The notes beneath the pieces were generated by a model, which saw nothing but the letters and a program-made list of their open reading frames with translations, was not told the origin of the DNA and did no database searches. From Candidatus Dormiibacterota bacterium (GTDB lineage: Bacteria; Chloroflexota; Dormibacteria; Aeolococcales; Aeolococcaceae): a stretch of DNA of 11,232 nt. Below, piece after piece: positions 1-6,200 of this stretch (positions are counted from its first letter, which is position 1; the number at the start of each line of letters is the position of its first letter). The stretch lies in assembly GCA_019234035.1 (NCBI GenBank), contig JAFALX010000400.1, positions 1 to 11,232 of the forward strand. Reading direction: 5' to 3'. The position numbers were made by a program, and so were the translations under genes.

Positions 1-437
1 CCGGTTGAGTTACCGGTCGAGCCCACGGCGCCGATGAGCTGACCGCCCGCAACCGGCTGCCCATCGACAACGTCGACCGAAGACAGGTGTCCATAGAGGC
101 TCTGCAGCCCACCGCCATGATCGATCACAACATGGAGACCGAAGCCGGTTGCCGACACGATCACATGGGCCACGCCGGCGGCAGTGGCAACGACCGGAGT
201 ACCGGCGCCGGCAGCAAGGTCGATGCCTGAATGCCAGTGGCCGCCCGGGCAGGCGGAGTCAGCGGGCTCGATGCTGACGCTGGTGCAGCCGAAGCCCTGC
301 GAGATCGTCGCGCCGAGGACGGGCTTCAGGAAGGCACCGGCGGCGACCGGTGTCTGCAGCACGAACGTTGCAGCAGCGGTGGTTGCGCTCAGCAGCACCG
401 CCACGGCCACAGTGATCACCGCGATTGTGCGCGTCAT
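1..437 (-). CDS. M23 family metallopeptidase (LytM-like), C-terminus cut by window edge
   Basis: Probable zinc endopeptidase that cuts peptidoglycan cross-bridges outside the membrane. The visible 145 residues start with a hydrophobic signal or anchor segment (about residues 5-25). They continue with the M23 core: HSGIDLA at 69-75 supplies the first two zinc ligands (H69, D73), and LYGHLS near 114-119 supplies the catalytic histidine. GQLIGAVGSTGNSTG follows, which normally leads directly into the HLHFE ligand motif; that motif lies beyond position 1. The ATG overlaps the stop of the upstream TrbL-like gene in an ATGA, implying translational coupling. Small M23 or lysozyme-like hydrolases are common in Gram-positive conjugation loci, where they open the wall locally. 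Family assignment is firm; the secretion role is inferred from the neighbours. Confidence 0.9.
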   Translation of the reverse strand, partial: MTRTIAVITVAVAVLLSATTAAATFVLQTPVAAGAFLKPVLGATISQGFGCTSVSIEPADSACPGGHWHSGIDLAAGAGTPVVATAAGVAHVIVSATGFGLHVVIDHGGGLQSLYGHLSSVDVVDGQPVAGGQLIGAVGSTGNST

Positions 438-1372
438 GCAGATGCCCTGCGACGCACCGGCCGACGCTGTGGAGTGAGCGCGCGCCGCGCCGAGCGTTCC
501 ACCTGACGGCCGACGACATGCACCCGTGAGCCGAAATGGCTCGCCGCGTGCAACGCGCCCGGGACCTTGAGCACGATCCAGAGCGTCGCCAGGCCGTAGA
601 GGCTGGTGGCGATACCGTCGGGCGCAGCGAATCCCGCGGTCGTGGCGACGCGCAGCACTATCAATTGCACCGCCTGCATGAAGATGGTGACGACGAGCAG
701 TCGCAGCCAGTGCTTCGCATAGGACCTGGTGTCCGGTAATACGGTGCACAGCGACGCCAGCGGCGCGAGGACGATGAGCACTTCGAGCAGGGCGGTGCGC
801 ACCACGTAGGACAGCGCAAGGATGACGAGCGCGACAACCAAGGCGACGGCGAAGATCGCGTGAAACAGATCCTCCGACACCTGGATCGCTTGAATCGAAC
901 CGGGATCCAGTGTGCTGGACCAGGGCATTTGATCGAGCGTCAGCGGCGTGCCGGTGGATACCGCGACGGTACTGATGGCGTTGTTCAGGTCAACCGCCAT
1001 CTGCATGAAGTAGATGGAGCCGTGGACGAGCGCCACCGCCGCGAGCAGGCGCGGCAGCATCACCTTGAGCGTGTATTTCGGCCGCAGGCTCTGGTGTTCG
1101 AACATGCTGCGCAGCGACGCGAACAGCACCACGGCGGCGACGAGGATGTCGGCTGCCGCGGCCATCGTGCCGTTGAGATGCATGAGGCTCGGGTTCGCTG
1201 TCAGCGGCCGGCCAGGCGACGCCGGATCGACGGTCGAGTAGAGGTAGTGCGTCAGCACGCCGTCGAGGTCGACGCGTGCTGTGGCGAGCACGTGCGTCAG
1301 CACGCCGGTGAGCAGCTGCAACAACGAGCCGAGCGGATCGCTGAGCGCGTGTCCGATGCCGGACGATGGCAC
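434..1372 (-). CDS. TrbL/VirB6-like polytopic membrane protein of a type IV secretion-like system
   Basis: A 312-aa integral membrane protein with about five to six hydrophobic segments: near 74-91, 104-127, 168-190, 192-212, 221-245 and 254-278. The tail (282-312) is strongly basic. The stretch LIVLAPLASLCTVLPDTRSYAKHWLRLLV followed by a helix containing FMQAVQ matches the pattern of TrbL/VirB6-family channel proteins, in which an APLA-type helix end precedes a conserved W and a VQ-containing helix. The start is GTG, 10 nt after the stop of the 79-aa gene, and the stop overlaps the M23 start by 4 bp, so the three genes look like one transcript. The likely role is the inner-membrane channel of a conjugation or secretion apparatus. 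The family call rests on topology, short motifs and neighbours; no ATPase is visible to confirm the system. Confidence 0.7.
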   Translation of the reverse strand: MPSSGIGHALSDPLGSLLQLLTGVLTHVLATARVDLDGVLTHYLYSTVDPASPGRPLTANPSLMHLNGTMAAAADILVAAVVLFASLRSMFEHQSLRPKYTLKVMLPRLLAAVALVHGSIYFMQMAVDLNNAISTVAVSTGTPLTLDQMPWSSTLDPGSIQAIQVSEDLFHAIFAVALVVALVILALSYVVRTALLEVLIVLAPLASLCTVLPDTRSYAKHWLRLLVVTIFMQAVQLIVLRVATTAGFAAPDGIATSLYGLATLWIVLKVPGALHAASHFGSRVHVVGRQVERSARRALTPQRRPVRRRASA

Positions 1373-1382
1373 GCCGTCGCGC

Positions 1383-1622
1383 TCAGTGAATCGTCGACGG
1401 CACGCTGGCGATCAGCGCATGCGTCAGCGTCCCCGCGATCTCGACGCCGATCGTGCCGAACACGATGCGGCCGATCCACTTCTTCGCCTCCGCGACGCTG
1501 TGCGGATCGACAGCGACGATCTTGTACATGAAGGCGACCAGGAACGCCAAGGCGCCAATCGACCCGATGAGACCCTGCGCAAGCAGGATCCAGTTGTTCA
1601 TGAGCGACTGCAGCTGGTCCAC
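1383..1622 (-). CDS. Small two-helix membrane subunit, VirB2/TrbC- or Maff2-like
   Basis: A 79-aa protein with two membrane segments (about 10-36 and 50-73) joined by a short polar loop (DPHSVAEAKKW). The second helix begins with IGRIVFGTIGVEIAG. Two helices with a charged loop and a glycine-rich second helix are the layout of VirB2/TrbC pilin-type subunits and of the Maff2-like proteins of Gram-positive conjugative elements. Both usually sit directly upstream of the TrbL/VirB6 gene, as here. The start is GTG at 1622, with a strong GGAGG 8 nt upstream; an internal ATG at 1601 is less likely because it lacks that site. It is preceded by leader copy A (1623-1690), so its translation may be controlled. 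Without a processed signal peptide visible, pilin and non-pilin roles cannot be separated. Confidence 0.65.
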   Translation of the reverse strand: MDQLQSLMNNWILLAQGLIGSIGALAFLVAFMYKIVAVDPHSVAEAKKWIGRIVFGTIGVEIAGTLTHALIASVPSTIH

Positions 1623-1690
1623 GAGGGGTTCCTCCAGAACGTGTGTCTGGCGGTCACCCCTCTGACCGCGCCGCAGCTTTACGGCGAGCT
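1623..1690 (-). promoter_or_regulatory. Structured 5' leader, copy A, upstream of the 79-aa membrane gene
   Basis: On the minus strand this region can form three adjacent hairpins. P1 (1685-1670) has 6 pairs with loop AAGC. P2 (1669-1650) has a 7-bp stem and loop GAGGGG. P3 (1650-1634) pairs CCAGA with TCTGG. The 3' strand of P3 includes the first two G of the Shine-Dalgarno GGAGG (1635-1631). Copy B at 2694-2760 aligns without gaps from 1647-1688 to 2717-2758 and keeps all three hairpins. CCCCTC directly before the start (1628-1623) is complementary to the P2 loop. I do not recognise it as a known riboswitch class. Confidence 0.6.
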
Positions 1691-1691
1691 C

Positions 1692-1713
1692 AGACTAACA
1701 CAAAACTGTGTAG
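1692..1713 (-). promoter_or_regulatory. Putative promoter/operator block, copy A
   Basis: On the minus strand CTACACAG (1713-1706), 8 nt, then TAGTCT (1697-1692), which resembles a -10 box. Copy B has the same block and spacing at 2784-2763, with TACTAT as the -10. No good -35 hexamer is present. CTACACAG is part of a perfect 5-bp dyad (ACACA/TGTGT, loop GTTT) in this copy, so it may be an activator or operator site. Transcription would start close to hairpin P1. Confidence 0.45.
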
Positions 1714-1765
1714 CTTTCGGTCCTGAGCCTCTCCCACGGAGGCACGGTGACGGTGCGACGAAGTA

Positions 1766-1781
1766 CGCAGCCCCAGCTGCG
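1766..1781. other. Hairpin and 11-bp direct repeat in the 1714-1818 spacer
   Basis: The spacer downstream of the 55-aa gene contains a perfect 6-bp inverted repeat, CGCAGC / GCTGCG with loop CCCA. It lies between two copies of ACGGTGCGACG (1750-1760 and 1803-1813). There is no T-rich run after the stem on either strand, so it is at best a weak terminator for the minus-strand transcript. No gene is seen in 1714-1818. Confidence 0.3.
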
Positions 1782-1818
1782 CAGCAGTGTCTGACGCGCG
1801 TAACGGTGCGACGCGCGC

Positions 1819-1986
1819 TCACCGGTTCCTGATGGCGAGGAAGTACACGGCGACGAACACGATGACGATGCCGATGTTCGCCAGCAGCCGTTCTCTGAAT
1901 CTGTCCCTGAAGAACAGCACGTCTACAGAAACGACGGCAGCGATCAGAAGCACCACGTAGATCGCGACGAACGCGTTCTTGCTCAT
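1819..1986 (-). CDS. Small 55-aa two-helix membrane protein
   Basis: A short ORF starting at ATG 1986 with an excellent Shine-Dalgarno GGAGGAG 5 nt upstream. The protein begins MSKNAFVAIYVVLLIAAVV, then has a conserved-looking centre VDVLFFRDRFRERLLANIGI and ends VIVFVAVYFLAIRNR. It forms two hydrophobic helices (about 4-24 and 37-50) joined by a basic FFRDRFRER loop. From memory, uncharacterised proteins of 55-60 aa with a VDxLFFRxxFxERL-NIGIV pattern occur in several Gram-positive phyla; this is recollection, not a search result. It sits inside the secretion-like cluster on the same strand and may be a small accessory subunit. The function is unknown. Codon use, ribosome-binding site and helix layout make the gene itself convincing. 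Confidence 0.72.
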   Translation of the reverse strand: MSKNAFVAIYVVLLIAAVVSVDVLFFRDRFRERLLANIGIVIVFVAVYFLAIRNR

Positions 1987-2060
1987 GTCGGCTCCTCCGA
2001 TGCATCCGTTCAGCGCCGGCGCGATCTCGGTGCCCCGGGCGCCGATCGCGTACGCTCAGG

Positions 2061-2336
2061 ATGGTGAAACCAAAGGCGCATCTCGCGCTTGGATCCATCG
2101 CGGCGGTGGCCCTCATGACCGCGGCCGTGTGGTTGTGGCTGCACAACGTGATCATCGTCGCGGCGCCGGTCGCTTTCCTGGCCGTCGGATGCGGATGGGC
2201 AGGCATCGACAACGCGGTGATCTACCCGAAGGAACGAGCACGGCGTCAGGCCATGGCGCCGCCGGAGCCCGGCGCGGCCGACCTGCCGGCAGCGCCGCCA
2301 CCTCCTGACTCTCGGGAGATCACCGTCCCCCACTGA
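2061..2336 (+). CDS. Small uncharacterised membrane protein with proline-rich tail
   Basis: A 91-aa protein with two hydrophobic segments (about 8-27 and 29-47), then a basic stretch (PKERARRQ, 56-63) and a Pro/Ala-rich cytoplasmic-type tail. I do not recognise a family. It is divergent from the 55-aa gene (74-bp spacer). No clear Shine-Dalgarno is present beyond AGG touching the ATG. A -10-like TACGCT (2051-2056) lies just upstream, so the message may be leaderless, with either the ATG or the GTG immediately after it as start. Its stop region overlaps the end of the convergent frameshifted gene by 17 bp. The coding call rests on the clear membrane-helix pattern and lack of a better frame; a role with the secretion cluster is only a guess. 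Confidence 0.55.
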   Translation: MVKPKAHLALGSIAAVALMTAAVWLWLHNVIIVAAPVAFLAVGCGWAGIDNAVIYPKERARRQAMAPPEPGAADLPAAPPPPDSREITVPH

Positions 2337-2693
2337 CCCACTGCAGGAACTGGACGACGCGGTCTCGAATCGCGTCGCCGATGTCGTGCAGGATCGCGAA
2401 CTGGCCGACCGCGGTGTTCTCCGTCTCACTGTTCAGCTGCTGAAACATCCCCGACAAGGGGAGCTGCAGGCCGCCGAGGGATGAGGCCGGCGATGGCGCC
2501 GGCGTCGCCGTGGGGATCGGGGCGCCCGCCACGGGCGCCCCGGAGCCGGCGGTCGCCTGGGGTGACGGTGGCGGCCCCCAGCTGAACGTCCCGCCGCCGG
2601 CGGCGGAGCTGCTGCGGCGTGCAGTCCCACGCCGACGGCGACGACACCGGCCAGCACGCAGGCGCCGACCACGAATCGGTGGTGCAGGAACAT
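2320..2693 (-). pseudogene. Small signal-peptide/Pro-rich protein gene with a -1 frameshift
   Basis: ATG 2693, with GGAGG 10 nt upstream and leader copy B in front, reads a clean signal or anchor segment, MFLHHRFVVGACVLAGVVAVGVGLHA. The same frame then turns into arginine-rich nonsense ending at 2433. The -1 frame instead gives a coherent secreted-type sequence: SSSAAGGGTFSWGPPPSP, a Pro/Ala/Ser linker, then SGMFQQLNSETENTAVGQFAILHDIGDAIRDRVVQFLQWVSGGR and a stop at 2320. The span is 374 nt, one base short of a whole number of codons; restoring one base gives about 124 aa. The break lies between about 2620 and 2575. Third-position GC favours the upstream end, while a run of five G at 2579-2575 is the natural slippage site. 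It could be a real lesion, phase variation or a sequence error. Function unknown; it belongs with the secretion-like genes. Confidence 0.55.
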
Positions 2694-2760
2694 GGCGACA
2701 ACACCTCCACAAGTGGCTGGCGGTCGCCCCTCCGGCCGGCCGGGTCGCGCCCGGCGAGAT
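2694..2760 (-). promoter_or_regulatory. Structured 5' leader, copy B, upstream of the frameshifted gene
   Basis: Second copy of the leader seen at 1623-1690. P1 (2755-2739) is a perfect 6-bp stem GCCGGG/CCCGGC with loop CGCGA. P2 (2738-2721) has five pairs and one C/A mismatch around the same GAGGGG loop. P3 (2716-2707) is CCA-CTTG-TGG, running into the Shine-Dalgarno GGAGG (2708-2704). Relative to copy A, P1 changes U-G to G-C and A-U to G-C, and the P2 closing pair changes from A-U to G-C, so stem pairing is kept while sequence differs. GTCGCC directly before the ATG could pair with GGCGAC just after the P2 loop. Confidence 0.6.
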
Positions 2761-2762
2761 GC

Positions 2763-2784
2763 ATAGTACCACTGATCTGTGTAG
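2763..2784 (-). promoter_or_regulatory. Putative promoter/operator block, copy B
   Basis: On the minus strand CTACACAG (2784-2777), 8 nt, then TACTAT (2768-2763), a good -10 match. It has the same order and spacing as copy A at 1713-1692. No convincing -35 hexamer is present, so the shared CTACACAG may be bound by an activator or an alternative sigma factor. Confidence 0.5.
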
Positions 2785-2836
2785 AGAGCCCGGCGCCGAG
2801 TTGCGCCGGGAGCCGTCGCTCCCTGACACTCTGCGA

Positions 2837-3244
2837 ATGGCTGAAGACGCTGACGGATACGGACCGCGGCCCGGTCAATCAGCGATCGACCGGCTGCTCG
2901 AGGACTGCCGCACGCTCTCGCCGGCAGGGATCGAACGGGTTGCCGGTGGCTGGGATCGTCACTCGAACGGAGTGCTCCGCGAGGCGGAGACGCAGGCCGT
3001 GCGCGCTCTGGAGAACGAGGGACGGCGGCAGGAATGGGAGGACCTTCGCAGCCGTCTGCTCGGGCTCACCGAGCAGGACGAGCCGCTCGTGGCGTGGCGG
3101 TTCGAGCACGGCCCTGTCGGGCACAAGGCGGAGGAGGCGCTGATCGCGGCAGCACTGGCGCTGACTGCTGGCGACACGCTCGATCGCCGGCACCGTGACG
3201 CGTTGCTGCGACCGATGGCCGAAGCGCTTCCCTGGCTTCTCTGA
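2837..3244 (+). CDS. Uncharacterised 135-aa helical protein (actinobacterial type)
   Basis: A soluble, acidic, mostly helical protein with no signal peptide. Its second half, QEWEDLRSRLLGLTEQDEPLVAWRFEHGPVGHKAEEALIAAALALTAGDTLD, and the ending LLRPMAEALPWLL match from memory the pattern of uncharacterised actinobacterial proteins with an AWR-x-EHG-x-VGH-KAE core. I know no function. ATG 2837 was chosen because the open frame further upstream overlaps leader B on the other strand and is not protein-like. No Shine-Dalgarno precedes it. TTGCGC (2800-2805), 18 nt, GACACT (2824-2829) and then 6 nt to the ATG suggest a leaderless transcript. It ends 48 bp before the dehydrogenase gene on the same strand. 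Confidence 0.7.
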   Translation: MAEDADGYGPRPGQSAIDRLLEDCRTLSPAGIERVAGGWDRHSNGVLREAETQAVRALENEGRRQEWEDLRSRLLGLTEQDEPLVAWRFEHGPVGHKAEEALIAAALALTAGDTLDRRHRDALLRPMAEALPWLL

Positions 3245-3292
3245 TCGAACCGTCTCGCCGCATGGCATCCGTCGAGATGCGACCATGGACGA

Positions 3293-6200
3293 GTGAGCGA
3301 GCGGGTCGCCGTGACCCTCCCCTCGATGGGAGAGTCGGTTACTGAAGGCACCGTCGCGCGCTGGGTCAAGGCAGTCGGTGACACCGTGCGCGAGGGCGAG
3401 ACGGTGGTCGAGGTGACCACCGACAAGGTCGACGTCGAGGTCCCGGCGCCGGCCGCGGGGCGCCTCGAGCAGATCGTCGTCGACGAGGGCGTCACCGTCG
3501 AGGTGGGCGCCACGCTGGCACTCATCACCTCCGGGGTGGCGACCAACGGTGAGGTGAAGCCGCCGGCAGGCTCGGGCGGCGGGCAGGCGCCTGTCGCGGC
3601 GGCCGCGCCGCAGCCTGCACCGGTGATCGAGGAGCCGCCCGCGCCGCCGGCGGAGGTGCCGCCGGCGCCGCCGATCCCCGCCGACGAGGGCATCGGGCTG
3701 AACCCCATTGCCACGCCGCTCGCGCGCCGCCGCGCGGTGGTCGACGGCGTCGATGTCACCCGCGTGGACGGCTCGGGTCCCGAGGGGCTCGTGCGCTCCG
3801 GCGACGTGCGCCGTGGTGAGAAAGCGCCGGCCGTGGCAGCAACCGTCGGCGCAACGCCACCCGCTGGACCCGTTGCACCGCCGAGGCCGGCCGCGCCGGC
3901 CACGACGCCGCGCCCGGCTCGCACGCCGGTCGCGCCCGCAGGCGCGGAGATCCTGCGCGGCCCCGCCGCAGCCCTGGTCGAGTACATGGAGCGCAGCCGC
4001 GAGCTGCCCACCGCGACCTCGTTCCGCACCATCTCGGTGCGGACGATGGACAACCGCCGCCGCGAGCTCAACTCGGCGCTCGTCGCAGCGAACCGCCGCG
4101 CCAAGGTCTCCTTCACGCACCTCATCGGCTACGCCATCGCACGCGCGGCCCGCGAGATGCCCGAGATGACCGCGCATTTCGCGCGCACCGCAGAGGGCAA
4201 GCCCGCTCGTGTGCCCGGCGGCACCGGTCTCGGCATCGCCGTCGACAGCCTGCGTCCCGACGGCTCGCGCTTCCTGATCGTCCCGGTCATCGCGCGTGCG
4301 GGCGAGCGCGACTTCGCCGACTTCCGCGACGAGTACGAACGCCTCATCGAGCGCGCGCGCACGAACTCGCTGAGTGCCGACGACCTACGCGGTGCCAGCA
4401 TCACGCTCACCAACCCGGGCGGCCTCGGCACGGTCGCGTCGGTGTCGCGGCTGCTGCCGGAGCAGGCGGCGATCATCGCCGTCGGCGCCATCGGCTATCC
4501 GGCCGAGTGGCGCGGCGTCGACGATGCGCGAGTGCGCCAGCTGGGCGTCGCCAAGGTCATGACGATGACCAGCACCTACGACCATCGGGTCATCCAGGGC
4601 GCGCAATCGGGTGAGTTCCTGGGCCGGATCGAGTCGTTGCTCGACGGTGCCGACTCCTTCTACGACGAGATCTTCGCCGCCCTCGGCGTCCCGCCCCCGG
4701 CGGCAGAGCAGGTCGTGGAATCGGTCGCCATCGTCGCCGCGCCGGTGCAGCAGACCGGCGTCGCCGGCACGCTGGCGCCGGATCGCCAGCTCCTCGCGGC
4801 CATGCAGGCGGCGACATCGCTCGTGAAGGCGCATCGCACGCACGGACACCTCGGCGCGCACCTCGATCCGCTGGGCACACGGCCCATCGGCGATCCCGCG
4901 ATGGATCCCGAGACGTACGGCCTCACGCCCGAGCTGATGCGCCAGATCCCCGCCGACCTGCTGCGCGTGTACGTCCCCGGCAGGACGCTCGCCGACGTGC
5001 TGCCCGCATTGCGGCGCACGTACTGCGGGACGATCGCCTTCGAGATCGAGCACATCTCCAGCCACGAGGAGCGCGTGTGGCTGCGTGAGCACATCGAGTC
5101 CGGCGCATACCGCCTGCCGTTCAGCCCCGAGCAGCGCATCCGCCTGCTCGGCCGCCTGACCAAGGTGGACGCGATGGAGCGCTATCTGCGGCGCACCTTC
5201 ATCGGGCAGAAGACGTTCTCCATCGAGGGCCTCGACGCCATGGTGCCGATGCTCGAGGAGCTGCTCACGCTCGCCGCCGACTACGGGATTCACGAGGCGG
5301 TGATGGGCATGGCGCATCGCGGCAGGCTCGCGGTGACCGCGCACGTCGCCAACCGTCCGTACGAGGCCATCCTCAACGCGTTCGAGGTGGCCGCGTGGCA
5401 GCGGCCGGGCGGCGACGTCAACGGCGACGTGAAGTACCACCAGGGCACACAGGGCACGTACCTCACGCACACCGGGCGCGCCATCGCCGTGCGCCTGCTC
5501 GCCAACCCGAGTCACCTCGAGGCCGTGGATCCGGTCGTCGAAGGGTGGACTCGCGCGGAGCAGACGCAGCGGCACGCTGCCACGCTGCACCTCGAGCGCA
5601 GCGCGGCGATGGCGGTGCTCATCCACGGCGACGCGGCGTTCGTCGGGCAGGGCGTCGTCGCGGAGACGCTCAACCTGCAGGCGCTGGCCGGCTACTCGAC
5701 CGCGGGCACCGTCCATCTCATCAGCGACAACCAGCTCGGCTTCACCACCCCGCCCGACGAGGCGCGGTCCACGCGGCATGCGTCGGACATGGCGAAGGGA
5801 TTCGACATCCCCATCGTGCACGTCAACGCCGACGACATCGAGGCCTGCGAGTCGGCGATCCACCTCGCGTTCGACTACCGCAAGCGCTACCAGCGCGACG
5901 TGGTCGTGCACCTCATCGGCTATCGCCGCTTCGGGCACAACGAGACCGACGAACCCGCGTACACACAGCCGCTGATGTACCGCCAGATCAAGGAGCACCC
6001 GACGGTGCGCGAGATCTACGCGAAGCAGCTCGTCGACCAGGGCATCGCGACGCAGGCCGAGGTCGATCGCATGAACGACGAGGCGTACGAGCGTGTCGCC
6101 GCCGCGCACAGGCGCGTCAAGGCGAACCTCGTCACCGAGCTCGACACCGACCACCAGGAGGCGCGCGCGAGCAGCTTCGAGGACATCACGCTGCCCACAC

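Noticed and set aside
1623..1690. Leader A as a cyclic di-AMP (ydaO) or cyclic di-GMP riboswitch, given the nearby wall hydrolase
   Set aside because: It is too short and lacks the conserved cores of those classes as I know them.
1750..1813. 11-bp direct repeat ACGGTGCGACG as attachment site or target duplication
   Set aside because: The copies are only 53 bp apart with no integrase, transposon end or tRNA nearby; chance in GC-rich DNA is likely.
1..1832. Plus-strand open frames opposite the secretion-like genes (184-477, 536-739, 860-1531, 1281-1832)
   Set aside because: They lack recognisable motifs and membrane patterns, while the minus strand carries coherent, coupled genes.
2510..2836. 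In-frame upstream extension of the 135-aa gene
   Set aside because: The extension is Pro/Arg-rich nonsense and overlaps the leader and gene on the minus strand; ATG 2837 fits better.
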